Positions 9,850 to 23,045 of a DNA stretch of 64,000 bases are shown in pieces. Numbering within the stretch: the first letter of the stretch is position 1; each line of letters opens with the position of its first letter. The stretch spans positions 50,323,087 through 50,387,086 of the forward strand of contig OX344762.1 in assembly GCA_947034895.1 (NCBI GenBank). The letters run 5' to 3'. The position numbers and the translations under genes were made by a program. The stretch comes from Rhytidiadelphus loreus (Eukaryota; Streptophyta; Bryopsida; Hypnales; Hylocomiaceae). Under the pieces are notes generated by a model. That model saw nothing but the letters and a program-made list of their open reading frames with translations. It was not told the origin of the DNA and did no database searches.

Positions 9850-12840
9850 TCACTGCATCTGCTGCTGCTGTTGCTGTTGTTGCATCTGCTGCTGCTCAGG
9901 TGTAAAGCCAGCCTGGGAGAGCACAAACGATGAGTTTTTATTGCACAGAATTCATAAACAAGTGATTTATGCAGCAGAAGACCAAGAAGAGATATATTTC
10001 GGTGTTAATCAAACGTGATTTTACAAGATATTAATTGCAAGACTTCAATACATAAAAAAAACATGCACATCCAGCATATTAACCTAATCACTGGTCCAAG
10101 CTAGTGCGTACTAAAGTATACAAAAACCGGGTCCCCTAGGGATTGATATCATTAAACTCTGGATATTATGAATACACAAGGGTCCTCTACAGTATTCGGG
10201 ATATAGGATATAGTCGCTTTCAATACCGCCTGATCGTCTACAGTACTCCAGTCCCACTGGTCACATGGAAAATCAACTGTGCAGCTAGACCTGAAAGTAT
10301 CTCTGAAACTACAGGAATCGATTAAGGGATTTCAAAGTCTGCAATTACCTGTGGTGTCTGATACATCATTTGTGCATTTGGCGAAATAGCTGGCTGGCCG
10401 ACCATCATCTCCTGCATCATGGCAACTGTGATGAGCAATGCTGAACTTCCACATTAAAATACTCTTTGAGCTTTAGCGCCGTCAGTTCAAGAAAAAAGGC
10501 TTCAGCCTCACACAACACAAACGTGAGGGCAGTGTAGGTCCTCCAAAAAATATGATTAACCCGTAAGTGCCGTAAGTGACCAAATACCCAAAATTGATCA
10601 ATTCAATATCTATAGAACTTGAAATAAATCGTTTGGCAGGCTCCAAGGAAGGTAACAAAATGTACCAATAGAAAGAAGAAATCATAACTTGCATTTTTGG
10701 ACGAAAGAAATATGTTCCGAAAGTTACTATAATCAACTACTGGCTTCCAAAGTGGACTTTCGAATTTTTATCTTGGACTCTTGGCGGTCAAGCAGAAATC
10801 TTCTAATCACATTGTTCAGATCAAAGCAAAAAATACAGAAGTTACGAAGGTCATTACAGGAGCTCCCATAGGATGATGCATTTGCTGCCCAGGCATAGCA
10901 GGGTAGTACATTCCTCCATATTGAACAGGATCACCGGTAACTCCACTCCATGGAACCCCCAAATCCTCCTCCTGGAATACATTTTGCATAAGCTTCAATA
11001 ATAGAAGCTAATAGTACCCAAACTTAGAAGTTAAGTGGATGCCTCCATACTTGTAGGAGTTTAAACAAATCATTTCAGAAGCTCCAAACAAGGTAACAAA
11101 ATTCATCAACAGAAAGGAATCATGTCCTACATTATTGAACAGTAAAAACGCATTTTGGAAGTTAGCAGAATCAAATAATAGCTTCCAAAGTGGATTTTCA
11201 TATGTTTTTGCTTTGAGCTTAGGGTTAAAACGAAGTGCAGGCATGCACTCTATGAAAATGGGATCTAATCAAAATCAAAGAGATATATGATAAAAAAAAT
11301 TCTGACGAATATAAATTTTCATAGACCCAACCCAAAAAATATCGTACTGTCAGAATAGTAGAAATATCAGGGATGAGACAAGTACATAAACATATTTAGT
11401 GGTTTGAGAAGTGCACCTTCAACTCATCACGTGGAACAATGTCTACAAGAAAGTCGAAAATATCTCCCCTGGTGATAGCGCCAGCAATGTCGTTTCTTTG
11501 CAGTGTTCGTCGCTTATTCTCTTCAGTATGAATCCAAGACCGAAGCGTTAATTCCAAAATAAACATTTCGCAGGCCTTTGAAAATAAGACGGGAGCTTCT
11601 GCTGCAATCATCTGGTATCAAAAATCATTATTCAGAACACAAGATCTCAGCAATGCCATTTGCGAGGACTATAAATACCAAAGTATTTGAAAACTTCAAC
11701 AGAAGGGAAATAATATCATCCCGAAGTTCATCACTAAACAACTCCCATCCCAATAAGACATGCAAAGCCTATTACTTGTGGAACTGGCCAAGTGAGACAG
11801 ATTTTCTGGTCTAACTGAAGGAGTAGGATGAAACAAAAGCTGACCTTAACATCTTCATCAGACTTCATGATTTTCTTAATGCGTGCAAGTGGCAAGTGAT
11901 GTGTCTTGAAATCTGAAAGAAACATGAATGCTAGTGTCAGATAAAACCAATACATTTCACGTACTAACACAACCTGGATTCTCCAATTCCACCAGACATT
12001 TCCAACAAACATTTTGTAAAGAGTTCTATTGTTGGTTCTATCAAGTGTACTGTGCATACCATTCACTTGCTCCATTTCCTGCCTTTGTTGACCCCAAAAC
12101 TCAGACAACTGCTGCTTCTGAACTTGCTGGTAGTGGAGCTGGGGCTGCATCTGCAATCATTGCAGAACACTATTAACAAAAACAAATTACCTTATGCATA
12201 CAACCATTCCAACGTTACTACACTATAATCACGCAAGTATTACACCACCACTCATGAGCAACTTGCAGCACCTTCTCGAAAGTCTATCAACAACAAAACG
12301 AGCCATCTCAAATGGTCCATGAGATCACTGAGTTACGCCACATTCCTCCACAATAGAAACAACACTACCCAACCTTAACCCCAAAAAATCTGCTTGTTGT
12401 CTGGTACACTCAACCAAACTTGAAGCAAAAAGAATTCTAAAACCCTATCTTTACCCCTAATGTAAAATTTAAAAAAACAAAAAACACTTTGGTCTCAAAA
12501 AGTAGGGGTTGACCATACTCTGTAACAACCATGAAAGAGCACATTGTAGGATTAACCACTCAACACAGACTGGAACCCTAATCCAACTAAAAGTTTCACA
12601 CTGGAGAGACTTCGCTCTAATTTAAGGAACCCTTCGCTTCGAACAGAATTCGTTCGACAGCGACAGCAAGTCCGTCGGTGAAAATCCAAATAAGAAACCT
12701 ACGATTATGAACCAATTCGTGCTTGCAACGAATCAAGCATCCTCGCCGTTCGAAACATGAAGCGTGCATCCAACGGCAAGCAAGCAAGCCAAGCCAAGCC
12801 AAGCAAGAAGCATGCATACCTTGCCATCGTCGTGATCCAT
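9850..12840 (-). CDS. NF-YC: NF-YC, histone-fold subunit of the CCAAT-binding factor
   Basis: Subunit C of the nuclear NF-Y trimer. It pairs with NF-YB through an H2A-like histone fold, and the dimer recruits NF-YA to bind CCAAT. Exons in transcript order: 12840-12820, 12150-12060, 11912-11845, 11611-11417, 10971-10858, 10411-10349, 9912-9850. They total 615 nt (204 aa) with all phases closing. The start is ATG at 12838-12840 (MDHDDGK). A Q-rich N-terminal helix contains [13 protein letters not shown]. The histone fold runs from [17 protein letters not shown] through [20 protein letters not shown] and [16 protein letters not shown] to [16 protein letters not shown]. The tail is methionine- and glutamine-rich and ends QQQMQ. 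Animal/plant NF-YC usually has ISAEAP, here IAAEAP. The C-terminus is short for the family but ends in a normal stop. Intron 1 is about 670 bp. Confidence 0.96.
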
Positions 12841-13612
12841 CGTCAAAACCCCAGCTGGTTAAACGATCACAACCAATTGAGAAGTGAATTGGACGCAAAA
12901 CGCAAAAGCTTCCTCAGTCACGGAATTGGTCGCTTCGAATTGATTGATCGTTCAGCAGCAAGAGAGGCAGCTGGGCGTGGCATTCGAGGCCGGCTTCCGC
13001 CATAGCTGTGCAGCTAGCTAGGGGGGACTGATGAGAGGAATCTAAGTAAAAGGCAGACAAATACAGCGGGAAGTCGATAGGTCGAGGGAACTTGGACTGA
13101 AGAGCGAGGAACTTGGACGGAAAATGGATGAATGAAGGGTTGGACAGAGTGGATGGATGGATGACTTCATTTGAGACTATTAGTAAGATAGAAAAAAATG
13201 TTTTTTCATCCAATAGTTGTTTTTTAAGTTGCTTCCGTACATTTCAAATGAACTAGTGTACCATTGTCACAGTAAAAAAAAAAAGTTGATTGACTAACAA
13301 TATTACTAAGAGATTTTTAATGTCATTGTCACAGTCCTTGTGTCATTGTCACAGTCAAAAGAAAAGTAAAAGTAATTTTCTAATTTTTCAAAACCAAAAA
13401 GTTTGTATAGAGTCTCTATTTTTACTTTTATCATTTATAAAAAGTAAAATTGCAAAGTCTATTTATAAATTTTTCATCCTTTGTGAAATTTATAAATAAC
13501 ATTGACTCTCATATTTAATATAATATTAGACACCCTAGCATTTTTTTTAATTTGTTGGGTCTTTGATTACAAACTTGATTGACCAATAATATTCTTTTAA
13601 AGGAAAGAAGTG
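12841..13612. other. NF-YC 5' UTR/promoter region and spacer
   Basis: GC content rises from about 12600 to 13020, marking the first-exon and promoter region of NF-YC on the minus strand. Beyond 13200 the sequence becomes AT-rich. A short phrase TGTCATTGTCACAGT repeats near 13262-13355. No TATA box was assigned with confidence. Confidence 0.45.
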
Positions 13613-13933
13613 ATGGAGTGGTCGTGGTGTCCGTATTGCAGAAAGAGAACAATGGTGGAACAAAACTTTGATGAAGGAAACTTGATTTGCAATGTGTGTG
13701 AGATCATTCTAGAATCCCATCTTGTGGATGAAAATCCAACAATTGAACTTGATGTTTCCCTCGACAAAATACATGATAGGAAAAAGTCTAAAAATCTCTT
13801 AGCAATTCATGAACTTTCTACCATGCCACCCAAGTGCAATGCTCAAGGGACAATGGAGGATCAAAGGCCCCTTGGGACATGGCTCATAGAGAATTTAACA
13901 TTTCTGGTAGTTAAGTTTTGTGGTTATTTGTAA
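13613..13933 (+). pseudogene. Orphan TFIIB-type zinc ribbon, probable gene fragment
   Basis: A 106-codon frame starting at the ATG at 13613. Residues 6-29 form CPYC-x16-CNVC, the TFIIB zinc-ribbon spacing, followed by IILESHLVDE. This matches the plant TFIIB sequence after the second knuckle (LVLESHSIDE), so homology is convincing. The zinc ribbon is the RNA polymerase II docking part of TFIIB. The family normally continues through a B-finger into two cyclin folds over some 300 residues. Here the frame diverges after the ribbon and stops, and I found no cyclin fold in the next 3 kb. It sits in AT-rich DNA with no neighbouring exon. It may be a decayed duplicate or a captured fragment; a short expressed ribbon-only protein cannot be excluded. 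Confidence 0.6.
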
Positions 13934-16900
13934 ATCAATCTATTAGCAAAGTAAGATAGGTGATTTGAAGTATAAATAGCTATATTAAAAATATTCCATA
14001 GATACAAAGACACAAATTTGTATTTCTAAAATTAAATTAAATTTTCAATCTTATGAGTTTTGAAAATTTTGAATAAAATCAATCTTGTGAATCTTGAAAT
14101 TTGTAATGAATCAATTCTATTGGAAAATTCTCCTAGTCATTTGCATTAATGACACATCAATGAATGGAATTTCTTTTCAAAAAATCTTTATTTAGGAGTG
14201 GTCTTGGAGAAATGGTAATCTATTCTTAAAAATCATATAAAAATAAAAACAAGGAAAAAAAATGTAGATGAAACATTGATATTGTTGTATATTATTGCTA
14301 TTTGCTATTTTCTAATTAAAAAATTATTTAATAATATTGATAATTTATATTATCAATCAAAAATTAAAATTCTTAAAAATTATGTAATTACATTTAATAA
14401 TGTAAATTTAGTAGACTTTATTACTTTTGAAAGTTAATGGTTTTTAATTTTATTCAATGAAGGTATTAGCATACATTATTATATATTAAAATCACTTCAA
14501 GAAAATCACTTCAATTTAGACTACATTGTATAGAGATTTTTCATATAGACGAAAGGCAAATGTAACATCATTCATGTAGAGACCACCTCACGATTCATAC
14601 AAAGACTCCCCAATTGTAAATTTTGTTTACCTAGCTAGAATTTGAAAAACTATATCACAAGCTAAACTATTTAAATTTAAAATTCAAAAATTCAAAAAAA
14701 TAAATGAAGAAGACAATGTAAACAATATTTTCTAAAAGTTAGTACTAAAGTAGGACAACATGCTTCCAAGCCTCTATCCATTTATGAGTCCATCTAAAAC
14801 AAGCATGTTCAAAATAGCAATAATAGTTGAGTTCATTCACTTTCTAATGCATTGATGAACTATTCTTTCATTATTAATATTCCTAATTTTTGATGAATGC
14901 TAATAGTAAATGTTTGTGGACTAAATAGATGTGACTCTTTTTGAGTCAAAAATCCAAAGAATCAATTCTAAGTTAATTTTTCTATTAAATCTTTTTTATA
15001 AAGACTAATCAACAATAATTAACTAATCATAAAATCTATAATCAATTCTTTTATGCACATGGTATTTAATGTGCATCATAAGGGTGTTCACAAACATTAT
15101 TAAACAATGGTTTAAAATGCCTCCATGTTTCATTCTAAGAAATATATATTTACCACCACGAAGAAAATCATAGATAAATCATTGTAATAAAAAATAATTT
15201 TTTATATTGGTGGTATTGTCTCTTCAATGTAGAAACTTATTTCACATAGTGATTCCCCTTTTTGTGTTGTTTCTTTGCCTATTACCAATAGTTTAAAATC
15301 CAACTTTCTACAAGGTTGAATAGATCACCTTTATTTTTTTTAATGGAGACAAGCCACTTGGCTTTATGGTAAATAGTGTCATTTTAATTTTAATAATTAT
15401 ACATTAATTTAGAAAATTCTTCTCACACCTATAAATATGAATAATTTTCTTAAACATCTCTCATATTCAATAATATAAATTATAAAATATAAGAATTAAA
15501 TTTTTGATCAAACAAATAAGTATAAATATGTTTTAATTTAGCCCATAAAGGACTAAGTAGCATTTTTCGTCATCACAACCTTTTTAGTCATCCATTTACA
15601 AATGGATTATTCATTTTTTTCTTCAATTTTTTTTCTTCAATTTTTTAGTTATTTTTCATTTATTCTCATATAGTTGGATTTTAAACTATTTTATAGTCAA
15701 AGGATAGTTTTAAAGTGCACCAACTTCTACAACTTCTAATTATATACTCATAAATTTATTGTAAAATGTAGTTTCATTTTTAATGTAGGCAAATGGATAG
15801 CTTAGAAAAAATCATTTTTTAAAAGAATGAAAAAAATTAACTTGGATCTCTAAATTTATATATACTTCTAAAGCTTTGAATCATTCAATTTTGATGAATA
15901 AGATGAAAGTTACGAGGAATCTTAGCTTGTGGGTTGCAAAAATCTTTTTGAAATAAACTTTGAAATCTTTTTTTTTTAAGGCAAATTTTGACATTTTGAC
16001 AAAAAAAAATTTAATATATGATGTAGGTTGTTTATTACACTACATTATAACCTTTTGGATTGGAAATTATCAATTCCTTAATTAAATTCTTAATTATTTT
16101 AATATTTTTAATCACATTTTACTTCTTTCTAGTTGTTGTTTTTTAAAGCGTGAATATGGTATATTTTTATAGAATTTTTTTATATGTATTCCAAACTTAT
16201 TTTTAGAATATATTACGGAGAATTGCAACTTGTAGGACATACCCTTTTTGAATAATTTTTTTGAAAGATTAAACTTAACCATTTAAGAAGACTTGAAAAT
16301 ACTTCTTTTTCAAATTCAAGCATCATGATCTTGCAATTAGTAAAGTTTCTTACTCTGAAAATTTTAGGGGGGCATACTTTAAGAGGCATACTAAGAGATT
16401 CTATTGTTGAGTCTACCAAAATATAAAAAATAGCAAAGATTTTAGCATTGTGTTAGGAAAAGGTGATTTAAGACTTTTTTTTCCAACTTGAATTAAAACT
16501 CTTTAGGGGTTAAAATATTAGTCTGCAATCATAAATGGGTTAGATTTCCAAACATTTGATGCCATGTTTTGATACAAATATAACTTCAATATTTAACTTC
16601 TACTAATATTTTTATCATTTTGAGATAAAATATTAATAATAAATATAAATGCTTTTTACATATGTGCATAGTATTTCAAATATATTTTAAAAAATTTGCA
16701 ATGATAATAGACTTTGTTTTGTCTTGTAAGTCCAAAGAAATGAAATTTGACAATGGATGAAAAAATGACACATGAAAGCTCTCATTACTCGTACTAGTAT
16801 TGTCTCATTCACTATTTATAAGACTAATTCCAAAATTATCAACAAACATAATGACCACATTACGACTAATTAACATTATTCTTGAACTTAATTGTTTTCA

Positions 16901-17268
16901 AATTGCCACCCTTTTTCCTAAATGACCATATCTTAACACCTAAACACCCAACCATCTAGTGGAGGGATGATGAATATTGCAAAAAGTAAACTTCATCCAA
17001 TTAGTATTCTTGGAGAAAATTTCAAAAAACTCATGTAATATATCAATGGAAAGAAGAAAGAATGTTCTATGTGAATCAAGGATATACCATATTGTAGGTT
17101 AGATTTGATAAAAAAAAAACAAGTCTAAATATAAATGCCAAAAAATTGGGAGATTCTTTTTTCAAATATATTTTTTGATATAAAAAACAAAAAGTCTCCA
17201 AATTTTATTTTCTAGAAACAATTAAATATTTGAGAGAAGACTATAGATCCTACTCTACATTTATTATA
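13934..17268. other. AT-rich intergenic DNA without recognisable gene
   Basis: Very AT-rich with many homopolymers of A or T. I see no coding frame over about 70 codons with family resemblance, no tRNA, and no paired ends clear enough to define an element, except the one that begins at 17269. Confidence 0.6.
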
Positions 17269-17419
17269 TAAGGTAACTCACCCTATGATAGGCCAAGTTT
17301 GGAGCAACTTAATGCAATCCAATTTTTTTTGGTAAACCAAGACACGTGTACATCTGAAGAATTTTTGGACTTGCATTAGGTTGCTCCAAACTTGACCTGT
17401 CATAGGTTGACTTACCTTA
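17269..17419. mobile_element. Small MITE with TAAGGTAA ends
   Basis: A foldback of about 151 bp. The left arm begins TAAGGTAACTCACCCTATGA and contains CAAGTTTGGAGCAAC. The right arm is its reverse complement with a few mismatches (GTTGCTCCAAACTTG ... TTACCTTA). The arms pair over about 50 bp around a loop of about 45 bp. TA at both edges fits the same target preference as the AGGTAG elements, but the arms are a different sequence. It lies about 430 bp upstream of the VHA-C start. Confidence 0.75.
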
Positions 17420-17849
17420 TGATAGTTACTAGTAAGTTACAAGAATTTCAATTATTTATTATAAATTTCCAAAAGTTATCCCATTATCTTTAGGTTGAGG
17501 AATTAACATCGACTTTGAGCTTGTTCTGAGGCTTTCGTCATACCGGATGAATGCATGAACGAAGGATGGATGAGAATCCCCACTCCCGGAGCATATGCAA
17601 GCGCACTATTCAAGCCTGAGTGTCCCCTTCCGACGTGGCCCCCCCTGAACAGTCCGATCCCTGAATCGACGGTCACGCAGTCGTCTCTCTCCCCTCACCC
17701 CAAGCGTTTTGCGGAAACAGGGGCGTTTTGTGCTTATTCAGAAGCTCCCCTCACGCCATAGCCGGAGGACCGACGCATTCGACGCATTTCACCAGAATTT
17801 TACTTTTTCTTCATTTCCATTTCGTCTCACTTTCGCAGAGCAAGCAGCG
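17420..17849 (+). other. VHA-C 5' region
   Basis: Base composition shifts to GC-rich from about 17500, marking the VHA-C promoter and 5' UTR. An open frame at 17555-17761 is in this GC-rich stretch and could be a uORF if the transcript starts that far upstream, but nothing else supports it. The frame of the VHA-C start codon has no ATG upstream of 17850. Confidence 0.4.
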
Positions 17850-20800
17850 ATGGCGGTGAACAAGTACCTCCTGGTGTCGCTGCCGCTGCAAGGATCGGAG
17901 CGGCAGACTTGGGAGAATCTGCAGAGCGGAGTCTCGCGAGCTGCGTTTGATACTCCAACCTACAAGGTACAGAAAATGGCCTTCCCTCGTGGAATTCTAT
18001 AGATCGGATCACATTGGATTTGTATCTTAAGTCGCGGAGTTTGGATCCCAAGGGATCGATTTGGTGTGTTTTTTAGTCGTGACGAGGTGTACATTGTGAT
18101 CGGAGTTGTAAACGATTTTCTGTGTGTGTGTGTGTGTGTTTGTGTTTGTGTGGGAGCAGTTTCCCATTCCGCAGCTGCGAACAGGAACTCTGGACTCATT
18201 GCTCGTTCTCAGTGATGATCTTACAAAGGTGCGAATTCGAGTCTGTTCAGTTAGTTAAATCTTTTGGAAAATTTGCGGAGTTGTTAAGAGTTTAACCTAA
18301 TTCTAGATTTCGTTATACAATATTTTGGATTGCAAGCATTGGAAGCGATCTAGTCGCTTACGCGTCATTCTCGCTGCCCTAATTATTTACCGCAGGGGGT
18401 CAGATTTTTGGAATTTAGTACCTGTTAAGGACTTCAACCTCATTCTAATCCATTCAAGTATCGGCTTGCAATTATTGAAAGTGATCTAATCCTTTTATTT
18501 ATAAGTTATGCCCTAAAGTTTAGCGATTGGGGGCTACATGCTGCTCACTCTGAAACCCTCGTTGTTGGTAAAGAATTTAATTGAACGGACTGCCCTAATT
18601 TTCTGACCGAGGTGAGGTTGAATAGTTGTAGATGGCGAGGAACTGATCATGTCACATTAAACATTATTAGGGGAACTAAAGAATGATGCAAAGAAGCCGA
18701 GGAGTTTAAAATTATACTCAAATTTCGATAATCTGATCTCGTGGGGTCCAAGCTTGTTATATATGACATAATTTGAATGTGTGACAAGTGGGCTATGTAT
18801 GATTATGGGAGCTATAGAATGACGCATAACAGGAACCCGGGATTTTAGAAATACACCCAAACCTCTTTAGTCTTATCATACATAGCCCACTTTTTCATTA
18901 TAACATAGTGTGACAAGTGTGCAGATAATCTAGAGTCATTTAAGAGAAGGTTGCAGTCAAAAGGTTTGAGCGTTCAGAATTGCCGTCTCCTGGGCCCTCA
19001 TTTTTTGTAGTTCCAAATTACAGGCAAATCAGGTGGTCGAGACGGTGACGCACAAGGTACGGAGGCAAATAGATGACTTGGAGCGCGCATCCACTGCTGA
19101 CAACAGCGGTGTTCTCTCTGTTGATGGAGTTCCTGTTGACCACTACGTTACGAGGTATTTTAACAAGTGGATTGTGAGTAATTTTGGAGAGGGCCTTTCG
19201 TTTTACGAGATTGGAAGGGAGTCGGGGGTAGCAGAATTTATTGCTGACGAGAAGTGACTATTATAATTTGCAGATTTACCTGGGATGATGCGAAGTATCC
19301 AACTATGACACCCTTGAGAGAGATTGTGGACACGATTCAGGAAAACGTGGGCAAGCTTGAAGATGATCTCAAGGTGCGCTCTTGTCCATGAAGACAGGTC
19401 ATATTGTTTTTTGCTTAAAACCTAGCATCTTTTGAAGCTTTTGAATCTCATTCTATATTTGGTGAGGGACCAATTTTTCTTGCCATTTCTCAACCGTGAA
19501 GCTTGCACTTGTCTATGATCTCAGATAAGGGTTTCGGAATACAGCAATGTGAAGACGACTTTGACCACAATGCTGCGAAAGCAGAGCGGCAGGTGTGTCT
19601 TTGTTATTTTGCTCTGAGACCTACAGTAATTTAGTGTTCGTGTAAATTTACCACTGAAAATGCAGTTAAACTTCAAAAACTATCATTGACGATTTATTCA
19701 TATCGTATTTTGAAAATCGCGGTAATTTTGAACAGTATGGCTGTACGGGATCTTTCGAATGTAGTGAAACCCGATGATATTATCAGCACGGAGCATTTGA
19801 TCACGCTTCTGGTGGTGGTGTCTAAGTATTCGCAAAAGGACTGGCTAGCAAGCTATGAAACACTCTCCAATTTCGTGGTATGTGAGTGACTTCTGGAGTT
19901 CATCATTACATATTTTCACCAGGCACCTTGATGATATGTGTACTATTTTTACAAATGTGATGTAGCTTTGTACACGTTGCGGATGTTGGTAAATTTGATC
20001 TAGTGGTCCTTACTACGATGTTTGTGGTTGATGAAGGTCCCACGCTCTTCCAATAAACTTACGGAGGATAATGAATATGCTCTCTACACCGTGACTTTGT
20101 TCCGAAAGGTCGCTGATTCCTTCAAAACCTCAGCAAGAGAGCGAGCTTTTCTGGTGAGTAAATTCTCTTGCCTCGACATTAATTGACCAACAATCATGAT
20201 TTGATATTCTGCACCTAACTGACGACTATCAATCAGGTTCGAGATTTTGAGATAGATCCGGAAGGACAGACATCCAAGCAGGAAGAGATGGCAAAGTTAC
20301 AAAAAGATCAAGACGAACTTCGCCAATCCCTTCAACAGTGGTGCTACCAAGTTTATGGCGAGGTATTCCTTTTGAATATTTCTAGCTAAGGTGTTCTTGT
20401 CTTTTAAGGGACTGTATGGTTCCTTGTATCAAATTGCATGCTAACATGTGCTCATTGTGCTACGATGAACAGGTTTTTAGTGCATGGATGCACTTGTGTG
20501 CTATTCGACTCTTCACTGAGAGTATCTTAAGATATGGGCTTCCACCAAAATTCCTGGTCAGAGCCATTTTCGTTACTTAGCCGTTTGCTTGATTGCTTTG
20601 ATCTGATATCTCAATTTGCACTTCTAAAATACTTCGCAGCAATGTGATTCTCATTGCGTCTATTTGAATTCATCCAGGCTGCTGTTTTGGCCCCAAGCTC
20701 AAAGACTGAAAAGAAAGTACGTGCAGTTTGTGACAAGCTCTCGAGCGAGTCAAACAGGTATGCCTCATCATTTGCAATGTGTCAGACTTCTTTACCATTT

Positions 20801-21105
20801 AGGGTCTCAAGACAAGGTTGCTCGAGTCAGAATGGATTAACTAAGACCAAGAGTGACTGATTCTTGGAGATACTTTCATTAGTATCACTCATTTGAGCAT
20901 CACCATTTTAGTCTGCTAGATACAAGTGATTAGATGATCGATAGGAGATTCTTACAGCTGCATATTCCTGACTGATTTTTCTTCCGATTTCTTCTTTTGC
21001 AGTTCATTTTGGCATTCTGAAGACGATGCCGGGATGATGGGACTCGCGGGTGGCGATTCAGAGGTGCATCCGTATGTCTCACTAACAGTGAATTTGGCTG
21101 GATAG
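17850..21105 (+). CDS. VHA-C: V-type proton ATPase subunit C
   Basis: Peripheral stalk subunit C of the vacuolar/endosomal proton pump. It bridges V1 and Vo and controls their assembly (Arabidopsis VHA-C/DET3). Exons: 17850-17966, 18160-18228, 19024-19154, 19274-19373, 19525-19592, 19736-19877, 20037-20153, 20237-20362, 20473-20556, 20678-20757, 21003-21105. They total 1137 nt, 378 aa, against about 375 in Arabidopsis, with every phase closing. Diagnostic stretches: MAVNKYLLVSLPL, LSVDGVPVDHY, FTWDDAKYPTM, MAVRDLSNVVKP, KYSQKDWLASYETL, DNEYALYTVTLF, LRYGLPPKFL, EKKVRAVCDKL and the end HPYVSLTVNLAG. No missing exon. Intron 1 contains a GT microsatellite and intron 2, about 800 bp, is the longest. 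Confidence 0.98.
18121..18150. repeat. GT microsatellite in VHA-C intron 1
   Basis: A TG dinucleotide run of about ten units followed by TTTGTGTTTGTG, ending just before the 3' splice site of intron 1 (acceptor AG at 18158-18159). It may contribute to the U/G-rich tract before the acceptor. Confidence 0.9.
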
Positions 21106-23045
21106 GAATACGAATTGAAGTACTTTTCTCCGTTTTTTCCAACTCTAGAGTATATGGGTTCCCTTCATTTAAGTTCAAATATTGTTAAATACTACTCCTC
21201 TTTGGTGAGGTGATTTATATGTATTTTTGTTTCCCACACATGTGGCTTTGTGCCAAAGGTCATTACTCTTGCCGGTCATTTATTTTGGTTTTCAACATCG
21301 TGAGTTTTGTCACCAACTAGAAATAGCTGACTGTTTCGGACGGGCCTCTCCAGACTAACATCTAATGTAATCAACTTCCTCACAGTCATGCTCGCTCTCT
21401 TGCTTATTTTCAAACTGACTGATTAGCTAGTTTAATTTTCAGCCAACGTGCTGTTTAGTGCATATAAGCGGACTCTTGGTGAGGTATTTCTCCTGATATG
21501 CAAGGGTAATTCTAGCTATCATGTAACCTCCTTTTTACTTAATTCCTGAAGGCCCATGGGGGTAATCTAGATTCCAATAAACTGCCAACTTTGGATAGTA
21601 ATTCAATGATGACTTTTTCAAACAAAAGTTGCGACCTATATATTAAGGAAGAAGGAATTGAAGGATGTAGCCCCCCATGATTGAGGTTGTTAGCAATAGG
21701 CTCCAATTATTGATGCTATACAAATGTTACAAAAATTGATCATGGATCTAAATATATTTGGATGGATGGGATAAACAAGTTACGACATATTTGAATTCAT
21801 TTTTCATACAATATTTGAATCTACCTAAGTACATATGCTCTCAATTGGTGTTAATAGTAGTGTTAGTAGGGGTCTTAGGAATGAATATAAACCAATCCGT
21901 GGACTTATTTACTTTACTAACATTACTCCTCTTACCAAGTGTGAACAAACAATACCTTTTAATAGTATTAAGAGTGGTGCTAGCAAAGAAAATTTGGTTC
22001 TAAAATGTACCTAAGTTCATTTCTAAAATCCTTACTAACTCCACCTTTATTAAAGTATTTTTCACACTTAGTGTTTACAACAATGTTGGTAAAGTTCATA
22101 TATACACCTAAGCCTATTCATAAGATCCTACTAACACCACATTTAATACCAAGTAGGAATACACTTTAATATATGTTCTCATTAGGTGTTAAGAATAATG
22201 TTAGCAAATGTTTGAGGAATGAATTTAGGTACACATCAAGTCTAAAAATTATTTTTTCAATTGTAATGTTCTTTCCTACTACTTGTCTATTGCTGAAATT
22301 TATTCTCACATTTTCTAGATAGTAGTATCATACTACACTAGTCATTATGCCCGTAATGGGATAATTTACTTTAGTCATTATAAAGAGGATAGAGTATATA
22401 CCTTTGTACTAAAGTCAACATGCTAACACCACTCCTAATGCCAATCACAAACACACCTTTCAAAAATAGCCTCACTAGCCATTACTCATGTTATGTTTAT
22501 GATTGTACATTTTTTTCATTTCATTTTCATTTTCATTATAAGCTTGGTATGGTGTAACCTAGGGTTGTGAACAACAAGTAAGGTAGAACAACCCAATGCC
22601 AACATCTATTGGGTCCTCCCATTTGTGTTAGTCACCCGTCTATTATCACAACCTTAGCAACCCTTTAGCATCATGACAATGCATTTAGAGAGGGGGCATG
22701 TCAACGTGAGGCTTAGCATAGCATTACATTACAAGAAGTTTGAGCCCTAAAAAAGGTTGTCAATTCCCCAACAACGGGGAACACTAGCTGAAAAAATGAA
22801 GATAAAGAAATTATTATTATTTATTTTAATTTTAAAAAAACAAAAATAAAAATTCAGCAAACGACAAGGTCTAGATGACTCACGATAATTTTAATAAAGA
22901 TTTTGAAAAAACATTAAAAGTAATTTTGAAAAATATCATTTTAAAATTAAATCCTAATTTTTTAATTTTTTAATATTTATATATTGTTTAATATTAAATA
23001 ATCTATCCAACTACTGTGCAGGTTCAGAATTTGGGGAACCTTTTC
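21106..23045. other. VHA-C 3' flank and intergenic DNA
   Basis: Presumed 3' UTR followed by AT-rich spacer. No gene was recognised. It contains the alternating inverted repeat cluster (21830-22250) and a somewhat GC-richer piece near 22560-22790 with no coding signal. Confidence 0.5.
21830..22250. repeat. Cluster of four diverged repeat units in alternating orientation
   Basis: A unit of about 50-60 bp built around GGTGTTAA...TGTTAG...AGGAATGAAT occurs forward near 21845 and 22185. It occurs reversed near 22010-22060 (CCTTACTAACTCCACC) and 22105-22155 (CCTACTAACACCACATT). Units share roughly 70-80 percent of bases by eye. The layout can fold into competing hairpins. Confidence 0.5.

Noticed and set aside
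11928..12176. Plus-strand 82-codon frame opposite NF-YC exon 2
   Set aside because: Antisense shadow of an exon and intron of the well-supported NF-YC gene.
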